Source of the DNA: Ruminococcus sp. NK3A76
GTDB taxonomy: Bacteria; Bacillota; Clostridia; Oscillospirales; Ruminococcaceae
Reading direction: 5' to 3'
Assembly (NCBI RefSeq): GCF_000686125.1
Contig: NZ_JMMA01000002.1
Location: 868,001-932,000 of the forward strand
DNA length: 64,000 nucleotides
In this document: positions 1-8,186 of the stretch, piece by piece
Position numbering within the stretch: position 1 is the stretch's first letter
Layout: every line of letters starts with the position of its first letter
Translations under genes and position numbers: made by a program
Notes under the pieces: generated by a model
Databases searched by the model: none
The model's input: the letters and a program-made list of their open reading frames with translations, nothing else
What the model was told of the DNA's origin: nothing

Positions 1-1536
1 CTTGTGTGCTACATAGAGTGCGCAGCCTGCGTTTAAGAGAATGATGTCTCTCTTGGCACCTGTTATGCTGCCGTCAAGCACGCCCTTGGTGATAGCTGCG
101 TTGTCCTTTGCCTCGCCGCCTGTAACGTCTGATTTGTTGTAGCGTTTAAGACCGAAATCCTCAGGGCATATCTCGTACTTGATTATCTTGCCGTCTCTTA
201 CCTCGCATACAGTTGTCGGAGCGGATATGGATATCTCGTCAAAGCCGTCCTGGCCGTGAACGAGCATAGCGCTTTTGACACCGATGTTCATGAGCACCTT
301 TGCCATGTTTTCAAGCAGCTCGTCGCTGTATGCACCGAGCAGCATATACTCAGCCTTTGCAGGGTTTGCCAAAGGCCCTAAGATGTTGAATATGGTTCTT
401 ACGCCTATCTGTCTTCTTGTAAGGCCTACAAAGCGCATTGCGGAGTGATACTTCTGCGCAAAGAGGAATGTGTAGCCTGCTTCGTTTATCAGGCTCTTTG
501 CCTTGTCAGGCGAGAGGGAGATGTTGCAGCCGAGAGCTTCGAGCACGTCTGCCGCACCGCTCTTTGAAGAAACGCCCCTGTTGCCGTGCTTTGCAACTGC
601 CTGGCCTGCGCCTGCGATAACAAAGCCCGAGGTAGTCGAGATATTGAAGCTGAACGAAAGATCGCCGCCTGTGCCTACTATCTCTAAAACAGGTGTGTCG
701 GGGATAACTTCGGTCATGTTCTTTCTCATGCCCTTTACAAAGCCTGTTATCTCGTCAACATTCTCGCCCTGGAGCCTCATTGCTGTGAGCAGGCAGGCTA
801 TCTGAGCGTTTGTTGCCCTGTCGTTCATGATGATGTCAACAGCCTCAAAGCTCTCCTGCTCAGTCAGGTGCTCGCCCTTGTCAACTACCTTTCTTATAAA
901 CTTTACAAGCTCTGTTCTCTCGCCGTCGGGGATAGAGGGGAGAGCAGCCTTTGTAGTCTTGACACCGCAGATGTTAGTGAGGAAGTTGTCTATCATCTTC
1001 ATGCCTGTATCTGTCAGTATGCTCTCGGGGTGGAACTGCACACCGTAGGTCTTGTGCTCTCTGTGCTGAAGTGCCATTATCTGAGCTGTGTCGTCAGTTG
1101 CGATGACAGACAGGCAGGAGGGCAGCGTAACGCTGTCAGCCACGAGCGAGTGATAGCGTGCAGCCTTTATGCTCTTTGTAAGCCCTGCAAAAAGAGGGTT
1201 GGCTGTGTTTATGCTTATCTCTGTCTGCTTGCCGTGGAGCTGCTCTTTTGCGTGTATTATCTTTCCGCCGAAGGCCTCAGCTATTGCCTGGTGGCCAAGG
1301 CATACGCCTAAGATAGGGTATTTGCCGCTGAATCTCTTTATAAGCTCCTCGCAGATGCCTGCATCAGCAGGCCTGCCGGGGCCGGGGGAGAGGATAATGC
1401 CCTCGGGAGCGAGCTTTTCTATCTCGTCAAGAGTTATCTCGTCGTTTCTCTTTACCTCGATGTGGGGATAGAGCACGCCGATAGCCTGATAAAGGTTGTA
1501 AGTGAAGCTGTCGTAATTATCTATCATCAGTATCAT
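1..1536 (-). CDS. trpGD: TrpG-TrpD fusion: anthranilate synthase glutaminase / anthranilate phosphoribosyltransferase (3' end beyond window)
   Basis: One uninterrupted frame of 512 codons begins ATGATACTGATGATAG and runs off the left edge. Residues 1 to about 190 are a class I glutamine amidotransferase with the SPGPG loop, the GVCLGHQAI nucleophile elbow (Cys) and the QFHPES His-Glu pair. After a short linker the frame continues as anthranilate phosphoribosyltransferase with GTGGD, the KHGNRGVSS phosphate-binding loop and the GVRTIFNILGPL segment. It would supply ammonia to TrpE and then attach phosphoribosyl to anthranilate. It is the third gene of the trp operon, 22 bp after trpS. TrpG-TrpD fusions are known from other bacteria. 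The C-terminal part of TrpD is missing only because the window ends. Confidence 0.95.
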   Translation of the reverse strand, partial: MILMIDNYDSFTYNLYQAIGVLYPHIEVKRNDEITLDEIEKLAPEGIILSPGPGRPADAGICEELIKRFSGKYPILGVCLGHQAIAEAFGGKIIHAKEQLHGKQTEISINTANPLFAGLTKSIKAARYHSLVADSVTLPSCLSVIATDDTAQIMALQHREHKTYGVQFHPESILTDTGMKMIDNFLTNICGVKTTKAALPSIPDGERTELVKFIRKVVDKGEHLTEQESFEAVDIIMNDRATNAQIACLLTAMRLQGENVDEITGFVKGMRKNMTEVIPDTPVLEIVGTGGDLSFSFNISTTSGFVIAGAGQAVAKHGNRGVSSKSGAADVLEALGCNISLSPDKAKSLINEAGYTFLFAQKYHSAMRFVGLTRRQIGVRTIFNILGPLANPAKAEYMLLGAYSDELLENMAKVLMNIGVKSAMLVHGQDGFDEISISAPTTVCEVRDGKIIKYEICPEDFGLKRYNKSDVTGGEAKDNAAITKGVLDGSITGAKRDIILLNAGCALYVAHK

Positions 1537-1558
1537 GGTGTATCGTCCCTTTCAGTTG

Positions 1559-2641
1559 TTACTTCACGAATTTATCCAGGAATGTGCTGTCGGTAAAGTA
1601 GTCGATACCTATTGCGGCCCTTACCTCTGCTACTGTCTTGTTTGATATCTCGACTGCACGCTCGGTGCCTTTTTTGAGTATGTCGAGCAGATACTGCCTG
1701 TCGCCCTCAAACTGTGCTCTGCGCTCTCTTATCGGCTTAAGGGTCTCCTGCATCACGCTGTTTAAGAGCTTTTTGCACTTCATGTCGCCAAGGCCGCCCC
1801 TGCGGTAGTGCTCCTTCATTTCTTCGAGCGTCTTGTAGTCGGGAGCGTATTCCTGTATCATCTCGTCTGTGCAGAAAGCATCGAGGTATATGAACACCGG
1901 GTTGCCCTCTGTGTGGCCGGGGTCGGAAACGTTTATGTGTGTCGGGTCGGTGTACATACTCATGACCTTTTCCTTAAGGGTCTTCTCATCGTCCTTAAGG
2001 TAGATGCAGTTGCCGAGAGATTTTGACATCTTTGCATTGCCGTCGATGCCCACAAGCCTGTTGCAGCTCTCGTTGTCAGGGAGCACAGCCTGCGGCTCAA
2101 CGAGTATCTCGCACTTGTATATCCTGTTGAATGATGAAACTATCTCTCTTGCCTGTTCGAGCATCGGCAGCTGGTCTTCACCGACGGGGACGTACTTTGC
2201 CTTGAAAGCCGTGATATCCGCTGCCTGCGAGATAGGATATGTCATAAAGCCTACCGGGATAGAGCGCTCAAAGCCACGCATCTTTATCTCGTTCTTTATT
2301 GTGGGGTTGCGCTCTAACCTTGACATAGTAACAAGGTTTGAGTAGTACATCGGCAGCTCGTAGAGTGCCGGGATATGCGACTGCACGAAGATGTTGCACT
2401 TCTCGGGGTCAAGCCCTGCTGCGAGGTAGTCAAGAGTTATGCCCAGGATGCTCTCTCTTATCTTCTCGGGGTTCTCTGCGTTGTCTGTGAGCGCCTGTAA
2501 GTCTGCGATCATTATAAAGGGGAGATACTTGCCTGTGTTCTGCATCTCGACTCTCTTTCTGAGCGAGCCTACATAGTGCCCTAAGTGTAATGACCCTGTC
2601 GGTCTGTCGCCTGTTAAGATTATTTCCTTCTCGTTTGCCAT
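1559..2641 (-). CDS. trpS: Tryptophanyl-tRNA synthetase
   Basis: A 360-residue class Ic aminoacyl-tRNA synthetase that charges tRNA-Trp. The HIGH-type signature is HLGH at residues 19-22, after GDRPTGS, and the KMSKS loop is exact at about 204-208, followed by LGN. Length is in the upper normal range. It lies between trpE and trpGD with gaps of 22 bp on each side, so it should be co-transcribed with the biosynthetic genes and be subject to the same T-box. That placement makes physiological sense, because the T-box senses uncharged tRNA-Trp, which both more tryptophan and more synthetase would relieve. Confidence 0.97.
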   Translation of the reverse strand: MANEKEIILTGDRPTGSLHLGHYVGSLRKRVEMQNTGKYLPFIMIADLQALTDNAENPEKIRESILGITLDYLAAGLDPEKCNIFVQSHIPALYELPMYYSNLVTMSRLERNPTIKNEIKMRGFERSIPVGFMTYPISQAADITAFKAKYVPVGEDQLPMLEQAREIVSSFNRIYKCEILVEPQAVLPDNESCNRLVGIDGNAKMSKSLGNCIYLKDDEKTLKEKVMSMYTDPTHINVSDPGHTEGNPVFIYLDAFCTDEMIQEYAPDYKTLEEMKEHYRRGGLGDMKCKKLLNSVMQETLKPIRERRAQFEGDRQYLLDILKKGTERAVEISNKTVAEVRAAIGIDYFTDSTFLDKFVK

Positions 2642-2663
2642 TTTGATTTACCCTCCATATATC

Positions 2664-4139
2664 TTATAGCTTGTTAGCTTCTTTTATCGCATTGATTACT
2701 GCCATCGACTTGTTTACCGACTCCTCATATTCCTTCTCGGGGTCAGAGTCGGCAACGACACCGCCGCCTGCCTGAACGTAAGCCTTGCCGTTTCTGAAAA
2801 GCACTGTTCTTATAGCTATGCAGGTGTCGATCGAGCCGTCGAACGCAAGATAGCCGACCGTGCCGCCGTAAAGGCCACGCTTTGTAGTTTCAAGCTCGTC
2901 GATTATCTCCATAGCCCTTACCTTGGGTGCGCCCGAGAGCGTTCCTGCCGGGAGGAGCGCCATGAGAGCATCAAGAGGTCTCTTGTCATCAGCAAGCTCA
3001 CCTTTTACAGTCGATACAAGGTGCATTACCTTTGAGTAGCGCTCTACAGCCATATACTCTGCAACACTCACACTGCCGAAGCTGCTCACCTTGCCGACAT
3101 CGTTCCGGCCGAGGTCAACAAGCATCGTGTGCTCTGCTCTTTCCTTGGGGTCATTAAGGAGCGTCTGCTCATTTTTCTTGTCCTCATCGTTAGTAAGGCC
3201 GCGCTTTATAGTGCCGGCGATAGGCTTGTTTACTATCACGCCGTCATTTACCGACACGAGCATCTCAGGCGATGCGCCTGCTATAGCATAATCCTCGTGC
3301 GAGAAGTAGTAAAGGTAAGGCGAGGGGTTTGTAGTTCTCAGCATTCTGTAAACATCAAAGCTCTCGGGCGGCTGGTCTACCTCAAATCTCTGCGAGGGGA
3401 CTACCTGGAAGATATCGCCCTCTCTGATGTATTCCTTGGCCTTCTTTACATTTGCAAGATACTGCTCCTTGGTGATGTTTGATTTTACTGTGAGCTCTCT
3501 GTTCTCGTTCCTGGGAGCTCTCTCCCCCGGAGTGTAGCTTCTTAAAACTTCGATTATCTCCTCAGCACGCCTTGTGCAGGCTGCATACTGAGCTTCAATG
3601 TCGCTCTCGGTGTTGATGTTTAAGATTATTACAGCCTTGTTTGAAAGGTGGTCGTAGGCTACCAGCTCGTCAAAGATGTGCAGGTCGATGTCGGGCATAC
3701 CGAGGTCGTCCTTCGGGGGAGAGGTGAGCGTCTTTTCATAGTAGCGCACGCAGTCGTATGCAAAATAGCCTATCAGGCCGCCTGTGAGCTTGGGATAGCC
3801 GTTTATCCTGGGCGAGCGGTGCTCATCGAGTATGCTCTGCAAAAAGTCCTTCGGGTCAGCTATCTGAGCATCACGCTTTGTGCCGTCAGCCTTCTTTACA
3901 GTCGCAGTGCTGCCGTTTATGATTATCTCTTCCTTGGGGTCGATGCCGACATAGGAATAGCGCCCCCACTGGTCTTTGTTGTCAACTGATTCAAGTATGA
4001 AGCAGTTTTTGTATCTTTCATGCAGGCAGTTAAAAAGCCTTATCGGGGTGAACTGGTCAACAAGCAGCTCATAGAACACGGGAACTGTCTTGTATTCTTT
4101 CAGCAGCTCTTTTACTGTTTCGATCTCTGGAAATAACAT
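2664..4139 (-). CDS. trpE: Anthranilate synthase component I
   Basis: A 491-residue chorismate-binding enzyme that makes anthranilate from chorismate with ammonia from TrpG. The N-terminal regulatory part has the ILESVD segment, equivalent to the LLES tryptophan-feedback motif. The catalytic part shows the GDIFQVVPSQR, IAGTIKRG, LVDLGRNDVG, LPAGTLSGAPK and GGGVVADSDP signatures in the expected order. It is the first gene of the trp operon. A 175-bp repeat element sits between its start codon and the T-box terminator. The start ATG is preceded by a purine-rich GAAAGGAG at usual spacing. Confidence 0.97.
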   Translation of the reverse strand: MLFPEIETVKELLKEYKTVPVFYELLVDQFTPIRLFNCLHERYKNCFILESVDNKDQWGRYSYVGIDPKEEIIINGSTATVKKADGTKRDAQIADPKDFLQSILDEHRSPRINGYPKLTGGLIGYFAYDCVRYYEKTLTSPPKDDLGMPDIDLHIFDELVAYDHLSNKAVIILNINTESDIEAQYAACTRRAEEIIEVLRSYTPGERAPRNENRELTVKSNITKEQYLANVKKAKEYIREGDIFQVVPSQRFEVDQPPESFDVYRMLRTTNPSPYLYYFSHEDYAIAGASPEMLVSVNDGVIVNKPIAGTIKRGLTNDEDKKNEQTLLNDPKERAEHTMLVDLGRNDVGKVSSFGSVSVAEYMAVERYSKVMHLVSTVKGELADDKRPLDALMALLPAGTLSGAPKVRAMEIIDELETTKRGLYGGTVGYLAFDGSIDTCIAIRTVLFRNGKAYVQAGGGVVADSDPEKEYEESVNKSMAVINAIKEANKL

Positions 4140-4162
4140 ATTGATTTGCTCCTTTCAATTTT

Positions 4163-4337
4163 AAGGCAATACCACACGACCAATGTGTGTCAGATACGCA
4201 GACAGATTTTTCGTCAGATCACCTGAATTTGACGCAGGCGGGCTACCGCCCGGCAAGGAGAATTTGGGCGATATGACGGAAAATATGCAAGCAGATGACA
4301 TACAAAGGCGCAGCCGGTGGTCGTGCGGTGTTGCCTT
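4163..4337. repeat. MITE-like repeat element, copy 1
   Basis: 175 bp bounded by AAGGCAATACCACACGACC on the left and its near inverse GTCGTGCGGTGTTGCCTT on the right. The interior carries TTTTTCGTCAGAT and a downstream ATATGACGGAAAATATGCAAG, so the element can fold into one long imperfect hairpin. It has no coding capacity. It lies between the T-box terminator and trpE and so is part of the trpE 5' UTR. Same family as the copies at 25500, 27219, 55540 and 56535; closest in sequence to the 27219 copy. Confidence 0.9.
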
Positions 4338-4345
4338 AGGGCAAT

Positions 4346-4625
4346 AAAAAAAGCCCTAACGCCTATAGCAGACTGCTATGGGACGATAGAACCGTGGTGC
4401 CACCCAAATTCCGGCACTTAAAGTGCCGCTCAACCGAGTACTTGTTGTTAATGTATGCATTAACAGCGCCATACCCTCTCACACTAACGTAGGAATACAC
4501 GGCGAGTGATACTCACAAAACGCTTTCACACCGCTCCTCACAAATCCATTCACACTTGCCGCCTATGTATCGGCATCACACCGCCGCCGACTCTCTGAAA
4601 CACTCTTGCAAGGCTACTTACCTTT
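4346..4625 (-). promoter_or_regulatory. T-box leader of the trp operon, tRNA-Trp specifier
   Basis: On the minus strand the T-box core GGGTGGCACCACG (4393-4405) is followed by TCGTCCC, as in the standard antiterminator, and then by a hairpin ending in seven T residues (4346-4352), the terminator. Upstream lie an AGAGAG bulge and a GGTGTGATG distal-loop motif, and then GAATGGA, in which TGG (4546-4548) sits where T-boxes carry the specifier codon after GAA. It therefore reads as a tRNA-Trp sensor that fits trpE-trpS-trpGD downstream. The specifier assignment is by motif position, not by a computed fold. Confidence 0.93.
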
Positions 4626-4660
4626 GCTCACAGGATTTTAAAAATATTAACTTTAAACCT

Positions 4661-4689
4661 ATTATATGCCTTTTGCCCCGATTTGTCAA
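4661..4689 (-). promoter_or_regulatory. Promoter of the trp operon
   Basis: Minus-strand TTGACA (4684-4689) and TATAAT (4661-4666) are separated by exactly 17 bp, just upstream of the T-box leader. Both hexamers are perfect sigma-A consensus. Confidence 0.9.
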
Positions 4690-4752
4690 TAGTCTTGCTT
4701 ATTAATTTTTTATGAACGCAAAAGATTTTTCCCAAATATCCCGATATTTGTA

Positions 4753-4781
4753 TTGATTTTTTGGAAAAGAGAGTGTATAAT
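4753..4781 (+). promoter_or_regulatory. Promoter for the AI-2E family permease gene
   Basis: TTGATT, 17 bp, TATAAT on the plus strand, divergent from the trp promoter. The gene starts at 5136, so the transcript would carry a 5' UTR of about 350 nt that includes the heptamer element at 4844-5085. Confidence 0.75.
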
Positions 4782-4843
4782 AAAATATGTATAGTTCGTT
4801 TTTGGCTTTGTGAAGCTGGTCAGACACCGGACGCCTTTGCAAT

Positions 4844-5085
4844 GCACAATTATAATGCAGAATTAAGAATGCATAATGCATAATTGTGATGTCGTGTCTT
4901 ATCGGCAAAGCCGATAAGAAGAAAGTTTTGCTTTGCAAAACATTTCCCTGCGGCGTATTATGCCCATTCGGGCGTTTCTTTCCGGCGGCTTGGCTTAAGA
5001 TCGTCAGGTTGACAGGCCGAATGGCCATAAGTCCGCCAAAGGCGGACACCGCAACTGTTAACTGTTAACTGTAAACTGTTAGCTT
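4844..5085. repeat. Heptamer-ended palindromic element with unlike arms (ATGCATA / AACTGTT)
   Basis: The left arm (4844-4887) is a degenerate run of 7-nt units ending CATAATG CATAATT G. The right arm (5053-5081) is AACTGTT AACTGTT AACTGTA AACTGTT followed by AGC. Next to the left arm is a hairpin with TCTTATCGGC/GCCGATAAGA; next to the right arm is the hairpin GTCCGCCAAAGGCGGAC followed by ACC. The overall plan matches the elements at 14114, 35627 and 38564, but here the two arms are of different heptamer types. No gene was recognised in this stretch. Confidence 0.75.
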
Positions 5086-5135
5086 TACCTATAGCAGCAA
5101 AAAGCGAACAAATATAATCAAGTGGGAGTGTTATA

Positions 5136-6416
5136 ATGAAAATATCTCCGAACAAGCGGTATAATACCGTGGCGTTCTATGCGACTATCGTTATAGCCAT
5201 AAACGTGGTGCTCGTGGCGGCACTGTTAAAGGCTGATACGATAATGGATTTCCTTGACAAGTGCGTCGCTGTTATGAGCCCGATAACATGGGGTGTCGTC
5301 ATCGCATTTCTGATGAACCCTATCATGGTGAGGACAGAGGGCGTGCTCAACAAGACGGTGTTCAAAAGCAAGCCCAAGCCAAAGGCTTCAAGGGCGATAG
5401 CTGTAGTGACGGCCTGTCTGATATTCGCAGGCATCATAGTCGGCCTTGTGTGGGTAGTCGTGCCTGAGCTTTTAAACAGCGTCAGCGAGATAATCGACAA
5501 CTTCTCGAGCTACGCCGACACGGCGCAGGACTGGGTGATGAAGCTCTTTAAAAACAACAAGCACGTTGAAAAGGCGCTCACCGACACGATAAAGAAATTC
5601 ACCTCGGATTTCGGCACGACGCTGAACGAGCTCCGCCCATACATCAACGATATCCTCTCGGGTGCGTGGGATTTCATAAACGTTCTCAAAGACTTCGTGC
5701 TCGGATTTATAGTTTCTATCTATCTGCTTTTCTCAAAGGAGACGCTCTTTGCACAGGCCAAGAAGATACTCATATCCATCTGCAAAAAGAGCACCTATAC
5801 AAAGCTCATAAGGCTCTTCAAGAAGACAAACAGCGTTTTCTCGGGCTTTATCGGCGGCAAGATAATAGACTCGTTTATCATAGGCGTGCTCTGCTACATC
5901 GGCCTTATGATAATGAATATGGACTATGCGCTGATGATAAGCGTTATAATAGGCGTTACGAATATCATTCCCTTCTTCGGCCCCTTTATAGGAGCTGTGC
6001 CGTCGGGCATATTCATTCTCCTCGTTCAGCCGAACAAGTTTATAGCACTTCTCATATTCATCTTCGCACTCCAGCAGTTTGACGGAAATGTATTAGGCCC
6101 CAAGATCCTCGGCAACTCAACAGGTCTTCCCGGCTTCTGGGTGCTCGTGTCGCTGTTTATCGGCGGCGGCTTATTCGGCTTTGCAGGCATGGTGCTCGCA
6201 GTGCCGGTATTCGCACTGTTCTATGCTCTCGTGCGTGAGGGCGTTGAGAACACTCTCAGAAAGAAGAACCTGCCTGTTGACACCAAGCACTACTTCGGCG
6301 ACGACCTTGAAAAGATATACGGCCGCCCGAGAAAGAGCGTGCCTTTCACTCAGGAGGAGCTTGAAAACATCGTTATCCCCTCGATAGAGGAGGCAAACGA
6401 GGCAACGCAGGGATAA
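5136..6416 (+). CDS. AI-2E family (PerM/UPF0118) membrane transporter
   Basis: A 426-residue polytopic protein. It has two N-terminal helices (about residues 10-60), a helix near 88-110, a soluble amphipathic segment to about 180, then a dense C-terminal membrane block containing GVTNIIPFFGPFIGAVP and the FDGNVLGPKILGNSTGLPGFWVL signature typical of the family. Family members have been implicated in autoinducer-2 export or Na+/H+ exchange; the substrate here cannot be told from sequence. It stands alone between repeat elements. A weak ribosome binding site, GTGGGAG, precedes the ATG. Confidence 0.88.
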   Translation: MKISPNKRYNTVAFYATIVIAINVVLVAALLKADTIMDFLDKCVAVMSPITWGVVIAFLMNPIMVRTEGVLNKTVFKSKPKPKASRAIAVVTACLIFAGIIVGLVWVVVPELLNSVSEIIDNFSSYADTAQDWVMKLFKNNKHVEKALTDTIKKFTSDFGTTLNELRPYINDILSGAWDFINVLKDFVLGFIVSIYLLFSKETLFAQAKKILISICKKSTYTKLIRLFKKTNSVFSGFIGGKIIDSFIIGVLCYIGLMIMNMDYALMISVIIGVTNIIPFFGPFIGAVPSGIFILLVQPNKFIALLIFIFALQQFDGNVLGPKILGNSTGLPGFWVLVSLFIGGGLFGFAGMVLAVPVFALFYALVREGVENTLRKKNLPVDTKHYFGDDLEKIYGRPRKSVPFTQEELENIVIPSIEEANEATQG

Positions 6417-6425
6417 GCGCTGCTT

Positions 6426-6517
6426 TAAAAGAATAAAGAATTAATAAGAAATAACAATAGAGGTACCGGCTGCGCCGATGATATTCAACATCATCTGACG
6501 CAAGTCGGTATCTTTTT
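6426..6517 (+). repeat. Heptamer half-element joined to a terminator-like hairpin
   Basis: Period-7 units AAGAATA AAGAATT AATAAGA AATAACA run into TAGAGGTACCGG. This is followed by a long hairpin (GGTACCGGCTGCGC... pairing with ...GCAAGTCGGTATC) and a T-run at 6511-6516. It closes the AI-2E permease transcript and resembles the left half of the elements at 35627 and 38564. Confidence 0.65.
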
Positions 6518-6640
6518 TATAAGTATTTTCCAATTCACAGAAAATTTATGCTTTTCACTACAAAATCAACACATATATGAGATATACTATCTATTGTGTT
6601 ATTATATCGTGAAAACAACAAAAGAAAGGAAATATATATC

Positions 6641-7897
6641 ATGCTTAAAAGATCATTGGCATTTACTCTTTCGCTGCTCGTTGCAGCGGTATGCTTTGCA
6701 GGGTGCGGCAACGGCTCGTCGTCAGATGCAGCATCGGGTGACAGCACATCATCATCTGCTGAGAGCCAGACAGACAGCACCTCAGGCGGCGACAGCTCGA
6801 CAGCAGACAGCACAGACGGCTCCTCGACAGAGGAGAAGACCCACCCCGAGGCATCGCTTACTATCGACGGCGAAAAGGTCGATACATCTGACCTCATTAT
6901 GCTCACAGTTGACGGCATAGATATCGACTTTGATACATTCAGATATTACTACTACTATGTGCTCAACGTATACAGCCTGACACCTGACACTGTTACAGAG
7001 GACGTTTTCCCTGATGTGCTCAGCAACACGGTGAACCAGCTCAAGCAGGAATTCGTGACCCACAAGATAGCAAGGGAAGAAAAGATAGAGCTCGACGAGG
7101 AAGACAAAAAGAATATCGAGAATGATATAAGCACTATCAAGGGCCAGTATGAATCCGAGGAGGCTTTCGTTGAGGGCATGAAGGATTACTACCTCACAGA
7201 AGACGTGCTCAGGTCAATGGAGGAGATGACAGCTCTTTACCAGAAGGTATATGCTAAGGTGCTCACACACGACGGCAAGTATGCTATCAAGGAAAAGGAT
7301 TTCAGAAAGCTGCTAAAGGACAAGGACAACTACGCAAGAGTAAAGCATATCCTCATTCCTTACTACTCGCAGGCAGAGCTTGACGACGAGACACAGAAGC
7401 AGTTTGACTCGCTTGACCTTGCATCAAAGAACGGCCTCAAACAGCAGGCATACCAGCAGCTCAACGACGCTGACCAGGAAAAGTGCCAGAAAGCAGCAAA
7501 GAAGGTCGCTGACGAAGTTCTTCAGAAGGTCAAGGACGGCGAGGATTTTGACAAGCTGATAAAGGAATACGGCTGGGATTCCGGCATGGAAATGGAGTCT
7601 TCAAAGGACGGCTACTTCGTGACACCTGATACCAAGTTCGTTCAGGAATTCAAGGATGCTTCATTCAAGCTCAAAGAGGGCGAGTATACCGAGGAGCTCG
7701 TGGTCAATCAAAGCTACGGCTACTTCATCATAAAGCGTCTGCCGTTTGATGATGAATATGTTGATGCTCACATCGACTCGATGAAGGAGGAGTACGACAA
7801 GGCCAACATCAAGTCGCTCTACAACGAGCTCATGGAGGAAATGGACGTAAAGCTCTCCGACACATACAGCAAGCTCACATATCAGAGCATAAAGTAA
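6641..7897 (+). CDS. PrsA-like foldase lipoprotein (PpiC-type peptidyl-prolyl isomerase)
   Basis: A 418-residue lipoprotein. The start ATG at 6641 is chosen because GAAAGGA lies 10 nt upstream and it opens a classic signal peptide with the lipobox FAGC (Cys22). A low-complexity Ser/Thr/Asp linker follows to about residue 70. The SurA-like N-terminal helical part is followed by a parvulin domain, about 245-385, with RVKHILI, VLQKVKDGEDFDKLIKEYG, and GYFV...FKLKEGE...SYGYFIIK. It likely folds secreted proteins on the outer face of the membrane. It is monocistronic with a strong terminator. Confidence 0.9.
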   Translation: MLKRSLAFTLSLLVAAVCFAGCGNGSSSDAASGDSTSSSAESQTDSTSGGDSSTADSTDGSSTEEKTHPEASLTIDGEKVDTSDLIMLTVDGIDIDFDTFRYYYYYVLNVYSLTPDTVTEDVFPDVLSNTVNQLKQEFVTHKIAREEKIELDEEDKKNIENDISTIKGQYESEEAFVEGMKDYYLTEDVLRSMEEMTALYQKVYAKVLTHDGKYAIKEKDFRKLLKDKDNYARVKHILIPYYSQAELDDETQKQFDSLDLASKNGLKQQAYQQLNDADQEKCQKAAKKVADEVLQKVKDGEDFDKLIKEYGWDSGMEMESSKDGYFVTPDTKFVQEFKDASFKLKEGEYTEELVVNQSYGYFIIKRLPFDDEYVDAHIDSMKEEYDKANIKSLYNELMEEMDVKLSDTYSKLTYQSIK

Positions 7898-7906
7898 TAA
7901 GACATT

Positions 7907-7939
7907 CACCCCGGGGATAATATACCCCGGGGTGTTTTT
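7907..7939 (+). terminator. Intrinsic terminator after the PrsA-like gene
   Basis: CACCCCGGGG and CCCCGGGGTG flank an 8-nt loop, followed by TTTTT. Confidence 0.93.
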
Positions 7940-8186
7940 GTCATTTGGTAATCAATAGTATGATGTTTTAACATTTTGTGCAAATATAATTCACAGGGAG
8001 TTAGTTGAAACCTGTCGGGATTTGTTATACAATTTATTGAGAGAGGGGAGAGCTTTACCCTTTTTGTGATAATATGCAATTATATTAATATATTACCCCG
8101 TGGACGGCAGATGCGTCCCGGGAATTTTAAGACGAAGTACCGAAAACGTTATCGCTGTGACAATAATGGAGGAAGACTCGTAATTT
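7940..8186. other. Intergenic region upstream of the HD-GYP gene
   Basis: About 250 bp. It contains AT-rich candidate -10 boxes (TATAC, ATAATAT) and a small hairpin, GGACG...CGTCC, at 8101-8117. No known riboswitch signature was recognised; I looked for c-di-GMP I and II cores because the downstream gene is HD-GYP. Confidence 0.5.

Noticed and set aside
4163-4337. Riboswitch or small RNA identity for the MITE-like repeats
   Set aside because: Copies occur in both orientations and next to unrelated genes, with inverted ends, which fits a mobile element better than a cis-regulator, although a secondary role is possible.
4702-5049. A 115-codon minus-strand open frame in the trp/permease intergenic region
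   Set aside because: It spans both promoters and the heptamer element; composition is that of the repeats, and there is no ribosome binding site.
4844-5085. CRISPR-like array (tandem repeats)
   Set aside because: Units are 7 nt and contiguous, without spacers; no cas genes.
8040-8186. c-di-GMP riboswitch before the HD-GYP gene
   Set aside because: The conserved core sequences of the class I and II aptamers are not present; only a small hairpin is visible.
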